NCBI RefSeq assembly: GCF_000004195.4
Contig: NC_030683.2
Span: 80,864,910-80,928,909, forward strand
Length of the DNA stretch: 64,000 nucleotides
From: Xenopus tropicalis
Lineage: Eukaryota > Chordata > Amphibia > Anura > Pipidae
Direction of reading: 5' to 3'
Positions 10,149 through 21,700 of this stretch are shown here, piece after piece. The notes beneath the pieces were generated by a model. The model saw nothing but the letters and a program-made list of their open reading frames with translations. It had not been told where the DNA came from and did not search any database. Made by a program: the position numbers and the translations under genes. Every line of letters begins with the position of its first letter. The stretch's first letter is position 1.

Positions 10149-12246
10149 TGGTCGCCATTATTACTGGTGTATACAAGGTATCTGTGGTGTAAATCAGCAA
10201 ACTAGCTTACAAAACAGCACCTATGAGGAAGCACATGAAAAATTAAAATAAAACAATAATATAGTGTAGTATGTTTGACTAATAGCAACACTACAAAGTG
10301 TAAATGGCTATAAACGTTACACTATGAATTTAACCATTCCAAAGTACACTGTGTAAAAGAATGTGTAAAACCTCCACCAATCATAAAGTAAGCATGTCTA
10401 CTATAACAATAATGTCCAAAGTGGAAACACAGAGGCTTCACAATCCAGATCTGTAGCTTAACTAGCAAACTAACTTATTTGATATTCCAGATTTCAGATA
10501 TATCCAGGTTTGGTGCACAGATTTCAGAAAGGATTTATGACAGATCCAAGCACAGGCAATGTAAAGAAACAAGAATTGGTTTATATTGGGAGGATAATAC
10601 AACATACAGTGACTGGCTTTCAATGAGTAGTGAGGGTGCTGGGATTTGTTCCTTAAAACAGTTATGCCCAGTTATGCAAGGGCATAAGCCCACATTCTAC
10701 TGCATGCGCAGGTAGAATTTTTTGACTTTGGCTGCAATTTTGCGCATACATGTTATGACACTTACGGACCTTACGTGACATCACTTCCAGGTATTGGAAA
10801 AATTCAGCCCCCCTTAGGCCCTGAAAGTGAAAAGTTGACAGCTCAGCTGAATGGAAAGTGCTGAGGCATAGAGGTGGGGACAGTAATTACTTTCGGTTTC
10901 CATTCAGCACATCGTAGATATAATTGCATATATTCAACCTGTACATGGGCATGGGTATCAAATTGAAGACTGAGAAAAACAAGGTTTATACAATTAATTT
11001 AGTTTAAATAAAGTCTTGTTTTGTTCAACTAACATTATATAAAAGCAGTGGCGGAAATACTGGGGGTGCAGAGGGTGTGATCACATCTGGGCCTGCACCC
11101 CCTCAGGGCCCACTGGACGCTTGCACAGGTGTGAATTCGGCACAAAAAATGTGTCCAGAGGGAGGGTGGGGGGGGGGCGGCTGCATGCCCTGCTCCAGGG
11201 CCCGTGGATAACTAGTTACTGTACTGTATAAAATTATTTGTAATTATTTCTTATTAATTTTCTTATTAGGTGACAGGTCCCCTTTAATAGTAATTAAGGA
11301 CTTTCTCTTTTTTTCTCCATTTATGAGCATTATGGTAATTTTGTAAATAAATTATATAATTTTGGAACCCTATAAAATTTTATATTATTGATTAAGAGGT
11401 GTGTCCCTGAAATAGTTTCACCTGAGCACTTGCTATGATGTACCAGTACTATTTGCTTGCACTTATACTTTCTGGGAAATAGATTCTTCTGTTTTCTTTA
11501 TTCCATGATGACCTACAAATGTAGAATTATGTCCCCTAGACAAAATATCTGGTACAAATGAATAAGGGACAAAATATCTGTTGGGGGGATAGAATGGAGG
11601 AACCCACAGAACAGATAGAAACAAAGTTAGGCACATCCTGATGAGAGGACAATGAAAATGAATAAGAAATAAAATCTTCCATTTTCTTAATTCCAGGGTG
11701 ACCTGTTATCTTGGAATTATGTAAAACAAAAGCACAAGTGTAATTTAAGGTCATGTCAGGCCCAAGTTGCACTACATAAAAGACCCATGAAGTTTCTGTT
11801 GGGGATAGAAGGGAGACACAGACTGGTGTTCATGTTGGAGGAAATGGAAGCAAGGATTTTGGAAGGAGGGATGATGCTTTATCAACTGATGAGGAAGTAG
11901 CAGTAGTCTAAAATCAATACAGTGACTGCCAATGGCCAATGATGCTTGGGTTTGGGATTTCAAGCAAGCAATACAAAAAAGATGCCCCTGGTTTAAAACA
12001 AAACAGAGGCTCACACCAATCATGATTTTTGCAAATAAAATAAACACTTGCATTAAAGTACAAAGAAACCCAAACTCATGTTAAGCACTACCCTGTGAAT
12101 GAAATTGCAGCACATGTTTTTTACCATGGCTGGTGCCCCTTTTTGTAATACATCATTAAACACATCTGCCGAGAAAACCTTCTATAGCAGCAGCACACCA
12201 TCATCTTACCTGACTTTCCTAGGCATCCCTTGTATAGACTCTGTGT
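10149..12246. other. Intergenic, degenerate duplications only
   Basis: No gene recognised. A degenerate direct duplication of roughly 200 bp is visible at about 11486-11680 and 11680-11880 (shared TTCTTTATTCCA/TTCTTAATTCCA, GTAGAATTATG/TTGGAATTATG, TCTGTTGGGG). A G-rich stretch at 11045-11215 resembles dispersed repeat DNA. The 78-93 aa ORFs are not recognisable. Confidence 0.4.
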
Positions 12247-12460
12247 CATATTTATTATGCTGTGTAACAAACGGGGAGAAAATTCTCCACACATTGCCAG
12301 GCTTTTCTGTGTAAAAAACAGTGTAAAATTGGCATCATTTTTTTACGCGTTTTTACGGCATAAAATCTGGCGTTCAGAAGGCGATCTTCTCCATTTATTT
12401 TACACCGCTTTTTATGCTGTTTTTCGGCAAATTAGTTTAACACAGCATAATAAATATGCC
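12247..12460. mobile_element. MITE with CATATTTATTATGCTGTGTAA ends
   Basis: The left end (12247, CATATTTATTATGCTGTG) is the inverted complement of the right end (CACAGCATAATAAATATG, 12441-12458). The interior has palindromic GGCGTTCAGAAGGCG and ACGG motifs. ORFs crossing it are spurious. Confidence 0.7.
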
Positions 12461-13210
12461 CTCAGATTTGCGCATGTCCAGTATAGTCAGTTAAAATAGA
12501 TGTTGCATAACCAGTATTTCGTTTTGTTGAGTATAACACATGGTCTCTGTGGAAAAACAGCTTTCTGCTGTTGGCTCTGATTACAGGTTTGACAAGTCAT
12601 GGCTTTCTTTACTGTTAGGCCCAATCTTTTTATAGGGGAAAATATAGCACACTTTTTTTACATTAATTTATTCAGTTTGACATATGTAGAAAAGAAGCAT
12701 AAACACTAAACCTTTCTAAATAAATATATGTGTAATTTTTTGGTAATTTGTGCTTGTATCTTTTACTGTGTGCAATCAGTTGTTTATGCACCTTTTCTAC
12801 ACAAGCCTGTCTAAATAAGCTCATGTCAAAAAATGGGGTTATACATAGGCGGATTTTCAATAAGGCTACGGGAGGCTATGCCTACCCAAACCTGCTTGGT
12901 ACATTAAAAAACAAACAAAAAAAAAAAAAACTCACTCCGTTTCTGCACTGTCCTGGAAATCTTCTGTTCCTGCAAGCCCATTCTGCTGTGCTCTGATTAG
13001 ATCTTTCTTCTTCTGGATTCTTCAATCAGAGCACAGCTTTTTTGACAGACAGTAAAAATGACCAATCAAAGCACAGATGCAGACAGGGCTTGGGAGATAT
13101 TACAGACTGAAAGCAGTGCAGAAATGAAGACTGAAAAGAAGACTCTGCAGACTGTAAACTTTACCTGAGAACCAACTCTGAAACTTTGCTGCAGATTTCA
13201 TCCCACTCCC
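12461..13210. other. Intergenic, weak hairpin
   Basis: A weak inverted pair GTGCTCTGATT / AATCAGAGCAC lies at about 12990-13035, with a repeat of CAATCAAAGCACAG. No gene is seen. Confidence 0.35.
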
Positions 13211-13294
13211 ACAGGTACTATACACAGGTACTATACACAGGTACTATACACAGGCACTATACACAGGCACTATACACAGGTACTATACACAGGC
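13211..13294. repeat. 13-bp tandem array (left block)
   Basis: Six or seven copies of the 13-bp unit CAGGTACTATACA with GGTA/GGCA variation. The same unit resumes at 15497-15640 beyond the intervening element, so the element appears to have been inserted into this array. Confidence 0.85.
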
Positions 13295-13536
13295 AATTTT
13301 TTTGACCACGCCAACTTTTGTGGCCACGCCCCAATTAACACACCCCATTATTTTCTAAAAATACTCCTTTTATATAGTTGAAATGGCGGGATCAGATGCA
13401 AATGTGCTATACCCTCATACTGTACTGCCTAAGGAAAACAATATAGCAACTCCTACATATAAATACAAATATAGAGAGAAGGCAGTCAGTTATAAGTGAG
13501 TTATAACTATGTACCAGTTTTGCCCCCCCACACAGG

Positions 13537-15147
13537 GGAGACTCATACACAAAGCCCCCCATACACAGTGCCCCCATACACAGTACCCTTTATACACAGT
13601 GCCCCCCATACACAGTACCCTTTATACACAGTGCCCCCATACAGTGTGCCCCCCATACAAAGTACCCTTTATACACAGAGCCCCCCATACACAGTACCCT
13701 TTATACACAGTGCCCCCCATACACAGTACCCTTTATACACAGTGCCCCCCATACAGTGTGCCCCCCATACAAAGTACCCTTTATACACAGAGCCCCCCAT
13801 ACACAGTACCCTTTATACACAGTGCCCCCCATACAGTGTGCCCCCCATACACAGTACCCTTTATACACAGTGCCCCCCATACAGTGTGCCCCCCATACAC
13901 AGTGCCCCCCATACAGTGTGCCCCCCATACACAGTACCCTTTATACACAGTGCCCCCCATACACAGTACCCTTTATACACAGTGCCCCCCATACACAGTA
14001 CCCTTCATACACAGTGCCCCCCATACACAGTACCCTTTATACACAGTGCCCCCCATACACAGTACCCTTTATACACAGTGCCCCCATACACAGTACCCTT
14101 CATACACAGTGCCCCCATACACAGTACCCTTTATACACAGTGCCCCCATACAGTGTGCCCCCATACACAGTACCCTTTATACACAGTGCGCCCCCCATAC
14201 ACAGTACCCTTTATACACAGTGCCTCCCATACACAGTGCCCTTCATACACAGAATCCCCCCATACACAGTGCCCCCCCATACACAGTACCCTTTATACAC
14301 AGAGCCCCCCCCATACACAGTACCCTTTATACACAGAGCACCCCCATACACAGAGCACCCCCATACACAGAGCCCCCCCATACAAAGAGCACCCCCCATA
14401 CACAGAGCACCCCCCATACACAGAACACCCCATACACAGAGCACCCCCCCATACACAGAGCACCCCCCATATACAGAGCCCCCCCATACACAGGGCACCC
14501 CCCATACACAGAGCACCCCCCATACAGAGAGCCCCCTCCATACAAAGAGCACCCCCCATAAACAGAGCACCCCACATACACAGAACACCCCCCATACACA
14601 GAACACCCCCCCATACACAGAACACCCCCCATACACAGAGCACCCCCCATACACAGAGCACCCCCCATACACAGAGCACCCCCCATACACAGAGCACCCC
14701 CCCATACACAGAGCACCCCCCATACACAGAGCACCCCCCATACACAGAACACCCCCCATACACAGAGCACCCCCCATACACAGAGCACCCCCCATACACG
14801 GAGCACCCCCCATACACGGAACACCCCCCATACACGGAACACCCCCCCATACACAGAGCCCCCCCCATACACAGAGCACCCCCCATACACAGAGCACCCC
14901 CCATACACAGAGCACCCCCCATACACAGAACACCCCCCCATACACAGAGCACCCCCCATACACAGAACACCCCCCCATACACAGAGGGCCCCCCCATACA
15001 CAGAACACCCCCCATACACAGAGGCCCCCCCCATACACAGAGCACCCCCCATACACAGAGCACCCCCCATACACAGAGCACCCCCCCATACACAGAGCAC
15101 CCCCCCATACACAGAGCACCCCCCATACACAGAGCACCCCCCCATAC
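13537..15147. repeat. C-rich minisatellite, 32-bp then 18-bp periods
   Basis: The left half (to about 14340) is built from a 32-bp unit CCCCCCATACACAGTACCC plus TTTATACACAGTG. The right half is an 18-bp unit CCCCCCATACACAGAGCA with point variants. All share CCCCATACACAG. The unit lacks stop codons in several frames, which explains the long Pro/His/Thr-rich (+) and Gly/Cys/Val-rich (-) ORFs. A strong C/G strand bias is evident. Confidence 0.95.
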
Positions 15148-15332
15148 GCGCTCCGACTCCTTGCGCTGCTTCTCTCCTGTGGCTCCTTCTCCGGCGGTCC
15201 CAGGTCCTTTTATAAGGTTGCGCCCGTGCGTACGTGTGCCGTCATTACACACGGGCGCAACCTTAAAAAAGGGCCTAGGACCGCCGGAGAAGGAGCCGCA
15301 TAAGAAGAGAAGCAGCACAAGGAGTCGAGCGC
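15148..15332. repeat. GC-rich inverted repeat beside the minisatellite
   Basis: Arms of about 80 bp (15148-15228 and 15250-15332) pair with few mismatches, for example GGCTCCTTCTCCGGCGGTCC with GGACCGCCGGAGAAGGAGCC, and AAGGTTGCGCCCGTG with CACGGGCGCAACCTT. The loop is about 21 bases. It lies between the minisatellite and the element terminus. Confidence 0.9.
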
Positions 15333-15496
15333 TCAGCTTAAACCTTCTCATCCTGCTGTCGGATCGTTCTATGAATGTCCCGCATTTCCGTAATCTATTA
15401 TGAAAATGCGGGACATTCAGGGAACTATCTGAGACAGCGGGATGCGCTATAGAAAGCGGGACTGTCCCGCTTAAAGCGGGACAGTTGGGGGGTATG

Positions 15497-15640
15497 CACA
15501 GGTACTATACACATGCACTATACACGGGTGCTATACACTGGTACTATACACGGGTACTATACACGGGTACTATACACGGGTACTATACACGGGTACTATA
15601 CACGGGTACTATACACAGGCACTATACACAGGTACTAAAC
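15497..15640. repeat. 13-bp tandem array (right block)
   Basis: About ten units of GGTACTATACACG/A, the same 13-mer as 13211-13294. The GGGTACTATACAC variant dominates here. Confidence 0.85.
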
Positions 15641-15788
15641 AGTTCTAAAGGCTGAATCACTAGCTGACATTAAATTGTTTTTTGCCTGACCTGACATCTA
15701 TAATAATATATAATCTATCACCTAACCTAACAGATGCATGGTACGTTAACTCTTTCCCCCTGAAAAAGCTCATTGTGCTTTTATATAT

Positions 15789-16025
15789 TTATTGTTGTTG
15801 TTTTTTGCACTTACTATTTTTTTTTTGTCATTGTTTTGTTCATTTCTAGTTAGTTACAGTGGAGCCAATGTTGTGTATCCCTGCTAGTGTTATAGTGCCA
15901 TGGCACTGGCACTATTTGTTGTTGTTGTTTTTTGCATTTACAATTTTTTTTGCTTTTGTCATTGTTTTGTTCATTTCTAGTTAGTTACAGTGGGGCCAAT
16001 GTATCAATGTCAGTGTTATAGTGCC
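15789..16025. repeat. Tandem duplication (about 127-bp period)
   Basis: TCATTGTTTTGTTCATTTCT plus AGTTAGTTACAGTGG is present twice, about 127 bp apart, each followed by GTGTTATAGTGCCA. Confidence 0.75.
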
Positions 16026-16039
16026 AGGGCCTGAATATC

Positions 16040-16285
16040 TGCCATCTGTACCCACTGCATCTCACTGTATATAATGTGCTGGTTTTGTAAATACAGACTG
16101 CGTCTCACTGTATATAATGTGCCTGGGGTGCTAGTACCCACTGCATCTCACTGCATATAATGTGCTGGTTTTGTAAATACAGACTGCATCTCACTGCATA
16201 TAATGTGCTGGTTTTGTAAATACCGACTGTGTCTCATTGTGTATAATGTGCCTGGAGTGTCAGTACCCACTGCCTTTCTTGCTAT
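16040..16285. repeat. Tandem repeat, TCTCACTGTATATAATGTGC unit
   Basis: Five copies of a 45-50 bp unit containing CTGCATCTCACTGTATATAA then TGTGCTGG or TGTGCCTGG, alternating between two variants. Confidence 0.8.
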
Positions 16286-16304
16286 AAAACTAACATAAAC
16301 ACAT

Positions 16305-16669
16305 CTAAAGGGGTGGTTCACTTTTAAGTTAACTTTTAGTATATTATAAAATGGCCTATTCCTAGCAACTTTTCTTTTTTATAGTTCTTGAATAATGTGC
16401 CTTTCTCTTCTGCCTATTTCCAGATTTCAAATGGGGGCCAAAAATTATTGCTCTGCAAGGCTACAATTTTATTATTATTATTATCATTTCTTATTACATT
16501 CCATGTAGGCCAACCAGATAGCTGCTAAATTACCAAATGGAGAGCTGCTGAACAAAAAGCTAAATAACTGAAAAACCATTAAAAATTAAATAGGACCAAT
16601 TGTAAATTGTCTCAGAATATCAGTCTACATTATATTAAAAGTGAATTTAAAGGTGAACAACTCCTTTAA
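16305..16669. mobile_element. T2-type MITE copy
   Basis: Left end CTAAAGGGGTGGTTCAC (TTAA mutated to CTAA) and right end AAAGGTGAACAACTCCTTTAA. The interior contains AAATGGGGGCC and AGCTAAATAACTGAAAAACC, characteristic of the abundant Xenopus element. Confidence 0.75.
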
Positions 16670-16794
16670 GCTAACTGATCCCAAACACAAATGTTTGCAG
16701 ATCCCCTCACAGAAGTGCACGTATGAATACTTTTACATCCTAAGCATTTTAGGGTAAAAAAAAAGCACCCCCACTTTTGTACAGAATCCTTGTA

Positions 16795-16955
16795 GATTGT
16801 AAGCTCTTTTGGGCAGGGCCCTCTTCACCTTTTGTATCGGTTATTGATTGCTTTATATGTTACTCTGTATGTCCAATGTATGTAACCCACTTATTGTTCA
16901 GCGCTGCAGAATATTTTGGCGCTTTATAAATAAATGTTAATAATAATAATAATCC
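16795..16955 (+). repeat. Non-LTR 3' tail with (TAA)n
   Basis: TTGTAAGCTCTTTTGGGCAG, CAGCGCTGCAGAATATTTTG and GGCGCTTTATAAATAAATG followed by TAATAATAATAATAAT. This is a typical L2/CR1-like terminal region in amphibians. Confidence 0.6.
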
Positions 16956-17126
16956 TTGGAAGTCAGTGGGAACAGCAAGAGGTAGTTGGGAGGTTCATTT
17001 TTTACACCAGCAGTGAATCCACTAAGTCTCACATTAGCTTTAGGTCAGTCTGTGTATGGCCTATCTTTAGCCTCCCCAAACAAAAAAGTCACCCTCCGCC
17101 TAAGGGGTTATACTTGTTCTTTAAGT

Positions 17127-17470
17127 CTAAAGGTGGCCACACACGTGGCAATCTGACGATGTTTTGTGAGACCATCGGTCGCCCGAAACATCGTCAGATC
17201 CGCCACACACCGTTCAGGGCTGAAACAGCAAATAAGGAGGTAGAAACAATAGGATTTCTACCTCCTTCTGCCGATTCAGCCCTGACGGCAGATTTTGGTC
17301 AGACGCCTTCTATGGCGCCCGATCAAAATTTTCTAACCTGGCCGATCGGCGAGTCGATTTCAGCAGCTTCCTGCGATATTGGTCGACTCGCCGACATGCC
17401 ATACACGCACCGAATATCGTATGAAACGAGGTTTCAGACGATATTATCGGTGTGTGTATGGCCAGCTTAA
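17127..17470. mobile_element. MITE with (TT)AAGCTGGCCATACAC ends, copy 1
   Basis: Left CTAAAGGTGGCCACACACG and right GTGTATGGCCAGCTTAA are inverted. The interior has GTTCAGGGCTGAAACAGC, TACCTCCTTCTGCCGATTCA and GGCGAGTCGA modules shared with 32775-32950, 54776-55313 and 58291-58498. A TTAA target is suggested. It lies about 0.8 kb upstream of CXCR5 exon 1. The 178-aa ORF across it is spurious. Confidence 0.7.
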
Positions 17471-18289
17471 GCCCACTCATGATGGATTGCTTCTGTGGTA
17501 CAGTAAAGAGGTTCATACAGGGGTTATTCTCAAAGAAATAAAATAGGGGTGTGCTAAATCTCTATGGAGAGGATTGACCATAGCAAAAAGGGTGGCCTAG
17601 ACAGTTATCATTGTGCGTGAACAGATGTAACATGCAAATTACATAAAACTAGTTTGAAATACTAGACCCTATCGATACACTGAAGTTGTAAGCAGAGGGG
17701 GGCGAACCAACCAGGTGCCCTAGACGACCCAGCTAGCACTTCGGCCTTATCGCTGCTCCCCCCTTACCCGCTGGCGCGTGTATATATATATACTGTATAT
17801 CTGCCCCTAACTGTGGTACGCACAGCAAATTTTGTGTGAAACTAAAATATTTTGTGTTCATTCTGACAAGAGCACAATGTTTTTAAAAATGTGCACACAA
17901 GTACAAAATGTGTTCACAACATAATTTAGGGCACCTATCCAAGAATGAATTGGAAGGAACATTGCCTATCACCATCTCCCTACATCTAAATCACCTTTCA
18001 CATCAACATTATCTGTTTTCTGTGTAGCTCCATAAGTGAATGGTTCTTGATAAATGCATCTCTCATACGTTACATGTTTGCAGCCTTTGTAAATTTCCAA
18101 GCAGTACTCTTTCATGATTGAGGTAAGGAAAGCACCAAGAGATGTTATCTCACAGCTCAGTAGCAGCCCTGCTGCCTAATTTGCCTACAATATTCTGAGG
18201 CTTTAACACCTAGATTTCCCCTGACAAAACATTCACTAACCTACACGTGAGTGGAACCATCTGCTTGATTTGAGATTTTTATGTTGGGA
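17471..18289. other. CXCR5 upstream region, no clear promoter element
   Basis: Mostly unique-looking sequence directly 5' of the first CXCR5 coding exon. It would hold the 5' UTR and probably the promoter, but no convincing TATA box or CpG-rich island was seen. An in-frame TGA at 18266-18268 closes the reading frame above the start codon. Confidence 0.4.
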
Positions 18290-18340
18290 ATGGAGTCTGC
18301 TGTGGTCTTTTTCAGTGACATAAATGAGTCTGACCTTTCT
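18290..18340 (+). CDS. cxcr5: CXCR5 coding exon 1 (17 codons)
   Basis: Translates to MESAVVFFSDINESDLS and runs straight into GTAAGT, a consensus donor, at 18341. The phase is 0, matching the phase-0 acceptor of exon 2. My recollection of the human gene is also a 17-codon first coding exon. ATG 18290 has a strong context (G at -3, G at +4). A second in-frame ATG at 18281 (MLG extension) has a poor context. The frame is closed upstream by TGA 18266-18268. It is too short to appear in ORF scans, and the call rests on splice site, phase, length and acidic, Asn/Asp-rich composition. Confidence 0.75.
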
Positions 18341-18701
18341 GTAAGTATATGTATGGGACTCTAATGAATGCTGTAAGAAGATCATAGGGAAATTAGCAGC
18401 TAGCAATAAAGGAGATACTTGTGCAGAGTAGCTGTAAGTAGGAGTTAGTCCTTGCAATTAGTCGTAGTTTATATTTAGCAAAAAGGGGAAAGTCTTTACA
18501 TACATGTGGTATCCTGTCAATAATTTCTAAAAGACTTAAAGAAAAATAAAACGTAATAACTGAAAGTGATCCACTTTCAATAAACACATTTTATTTTTCT
18601 TTAAGTTCTTGTGTGTGCAGCACTCTGTTCATTTATTGCTATTTTTTGCCAGCACCTGGGGCAGTTGATTCGCTGAAGTGTGTGCTCCGTTTTGTTTATT
18701 T

Positions 18702-18752
<51 letters not shown>

Positions 18753-21700
18753 CATATATCTATAGGGTATAGAGAACACTAAAAGTGTGACTGCACTAAA
18801 ACAATAGCATCACATAAAATTATATAAGTTAAAATCAGTATTAAATGACACTCTAAAGTCATACAGAAAACTGCTTGGCGGCTTACATGCTTACATAATA
18901 TATAAAAGGTATAATTGCTTTCGAAACAAATGCATACAGTCATTTGCACTAGACCTAAAGTTAAATGTATATTAAACACTTGCATTTTTATTTTGTTACT
19001 TGTTCTTCCTCTTTCACTGCGTGAAATACTGTGTTGTTCAGAACTTGTAGTACCCTGGAATTAAATAGATATTGTGCACAATACTGCTGCCCTTTTAGCA
19101 CTGTTATTTAATGGGGCAATTTCCTACAGCTTCATCATCGTTATCATCATGAGAGAGATGGAGATGATACATTGATCTGTATATATACTTTACTTGGGTG
19201 TGGGGGGCAGGCAGGGGGAAACTGCCAGACTGAAATAAGTTACATTCTATGAGTGTAATACAGAAAGGGAAGAGTTGATACAGAATGGGAGAAGTTGTGT
19301 AGAAATGTATTACAGAATGAGGTGAGCTTTGTAGTGTTATACCATTAAAAAAGGGAGTTCTGTGGTGATTTGAAAGGAAAGAGACTTATGTTGACCACAC
19401 ACAAGCTGAATTATTTAATATGTTTGGTCCAAAGTAGGGATCCATTTGATAATAATGAAATTTTGATTATTGCTGTTTCAGACTAGAAGATTGCTCAATG
19501 CTTGCACCTTATCGGGTCAAAAGTTATTAAGGTTTGCTGTCATAGGTGAGGTAATTGCCATAATGCAAACATCACTTATCACCTATTCAGGTTAGAATTG
19601 CCTGATAAGCTGCTGTTTGAGCTTTGAGCCAGTGTAGAGCAGTTCCAGGTGTCTGTTCAGCATGTTTGGGTTACAAAAGACTCTGCCGGGGTTATATCTG
19701 AAGCTTAACACAGTGTGCAAAGTGCAAGAAAAGGCTGCAATCACCCATTTTTGCACTCTGTACACTGTGTTTAACTCTGTGCAAATTGCTGTAGATCCCC
19801 AGTGTGAGGAGCAGAGTGCGCCATCGGAAGGTGCCTCCAGCCGATCCTGAAATGGAGCACAGACACCCCAATACAGCACTGACTGCGTTAGTCAGGGTGA
19901 GGGGCGGCTGGTGGGAGACACATAGGTACATGATTCACACGTACAACTTAGTGACAGGAGTCTCCTTACTCCAGACTAAAAATGTAGCTGCAGCTGTATC
20001 ATAACAGTGCTGTTCAAATTAAACATGAAATCTAAGTTCCTTTTCTTATTAACACATCCCTATTCATTATTAAGGCATCTAAAAATCCCAGCTGTGCATC
20101 ATATATTGCCTGCTCTGCCTGCCCTAAGGCACAGAGGTGGGGCAGGCAATATATGATTGATGTCCCTGCCCTCCTCACTTTCCCCCTCCCTCTTCACTGT
20201 CTTGTGTAGCCAGTGCATCGGCATGGGCATGAGGTCCCCCATTCTGGCACGTAAACAAGATTTTGGCATGATGCAAAGTTTTTCTTAGTAACAAAATGGC
20301 GTCTGCCTGCTTGCTGTAGTTGTGTAATTACAAGACTAAAGGAAACAAGATTTAAATCATTTATTTTGTGTAAGTGAAGTTTACTTGATTAACCTGATAG
20401 AAAATAATTTCAACTTATTTCTTAGCGCAACAGATCCCCTTTAAGTGCAGAATTTCCATAAGACTCTCTGAGAGCCCCATGGGAAAACCATAAACATAAG
20501 GGGTGGGAGTTTGGGAGGCAACCTCATGGGGTAGGATCCCCCCCCCCCCCAGCCATATTCTACTGCACTAGTGGAGGTTTGCTTTTTGTTAACAAGGAGA
20601 GGAGAAGTAGAATAGAATGGAGGATAACTTTTTGTGAAGATGTTACGCACAGTGCTAGAGCAATGCTGACAGAGCCAGTTAAACAGTGAGGGAAAAAGCT
20701 CTGAAGCAGTGTGAAATGGTGTGAAAGAGGAAAAGATGCTTTAAGGGTCTGCAAAACACAAAGCAGGTTGAAGTATTGTTTAAGATACTACACAGAGGAA
20801 GGATATATGCTCTGTATAACACTAAGACATAGAAGGGACGGGGGTTTAAACCTTCAAATCTTCTCTGCGTGGGAGTGGAAATTATGAAATGGGGGTTTCC
20901 TACTTGATCAAGGTTATAACCTTCTCTTTCATTTCCATTTTTTAAATAACTAGTAACACCAGAAAATGTATATACACTATATGCATTTGTACATCATGTT
21001 AATATAGTCTTCATTTTATCAGGATCTAAGCACTGTTGCTCAAGCATAGTTTACTCAAAGTCACTGCACTACAAATCCCCCAAACCTTTGTACTAGTGAG
21101 CCACAATCAAATGTAAATAGACTTTGAGAGATACACCAGCATGAAAAAGTCCTATGGGATGTCAAATAAGAGCTATGATTGCCTATTTAGTAGCCTCTAT
21201 GTGGACTGGCAGTACTGGAGTTCTGGGCAGTACACCTGGTTTTCATGCAATGAAATTTGCCTCCAAGACAGAAATTAAAAAAAACAACTTCTTTGAGGCC
21301 ACAGGGAGCAACTTCCAAAGGGTTGGTGAGAAACATGTTGCTCGCGAGCCACTGGTTGGAGATCACTGCTTTAACTTAATGTCAGAGTAGGATGCCAGGG
21401 GTCCACTAGAAAACCAAAGGCCTAATTATTGCTTGAGCCACTAAAAAGCTATATTAAGTACTGGGTCATAAAATAAATGACTGTTACTTGTATATCTGTA
21501 TATACAATTGAGAAAACATAAACACATTGAAATGTTGTAAGAGGATGGGGAACTGCTTTTGCTAACTTTATGCTTTGCTACATTTCACTGAGCAGGCCCT
21601 CTGCAGTTAATATGCACTCAAGCAACCAGCACCTTTTCGCTATTGACTTTAACATATACAGTACTTGGTTTATTATGGCTCTATTCTATGTCCTAGCAGA

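Larger units (their letters stand above)
13295..15494 (-). mobile_element. TACCTCCCAAC-ended element, copy 2, with giant minisatellite
   Basis: The right end CAGTTGGGGGGTA (15494) preceded by GGGACTGTCCCGC matches copies 1 and 3. The left portion has GACCACGCCAAC and GGCCACGCCCC as in copy 3, but the left terminus is missing. The interior is a 1.6-kb minisatellite followed by a GC-rich hairpin. Both sides abut the same 13-bp tandem array. The long ORFs (up to 635 aa on + and 352 aa on -) are repeat translations, not genes. Confidence 0.6.

Noticed and set aside
14211..15351. Minus-strand ORFs of 272-352 aa rich in Gly, Cys and Val
   Set aside because: Same minisatellite read in the opposite direction.
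13496..15403. 635-aa Pro/His/Thr-rich ORF and overlapping 515- and 350-aa ORFs
   Set aside because: Pure translation of the 32/18-bp minisatellite. The repeats keep several frames open on both strands, and there is no promoter, splice or domain evidence.
13211..15640. CRISPR-like array
   Set aside because: Units are contiguous tandem repeats without unique spacers, in a vertebrate genome.
16934..17470. 178-aa ORF upstream of CXCR5
   Set aside because: Runs from a (TAA)n tail into a MITE; no protein similarity recognised.
18281..18289. Upstream in-frame ATG (MLG extension) as CXCR5 start
   Set aside because: Poor initiation context (TTT before ATG), whereas ATG 18290 has G at -3 and +4. It is not excluded.
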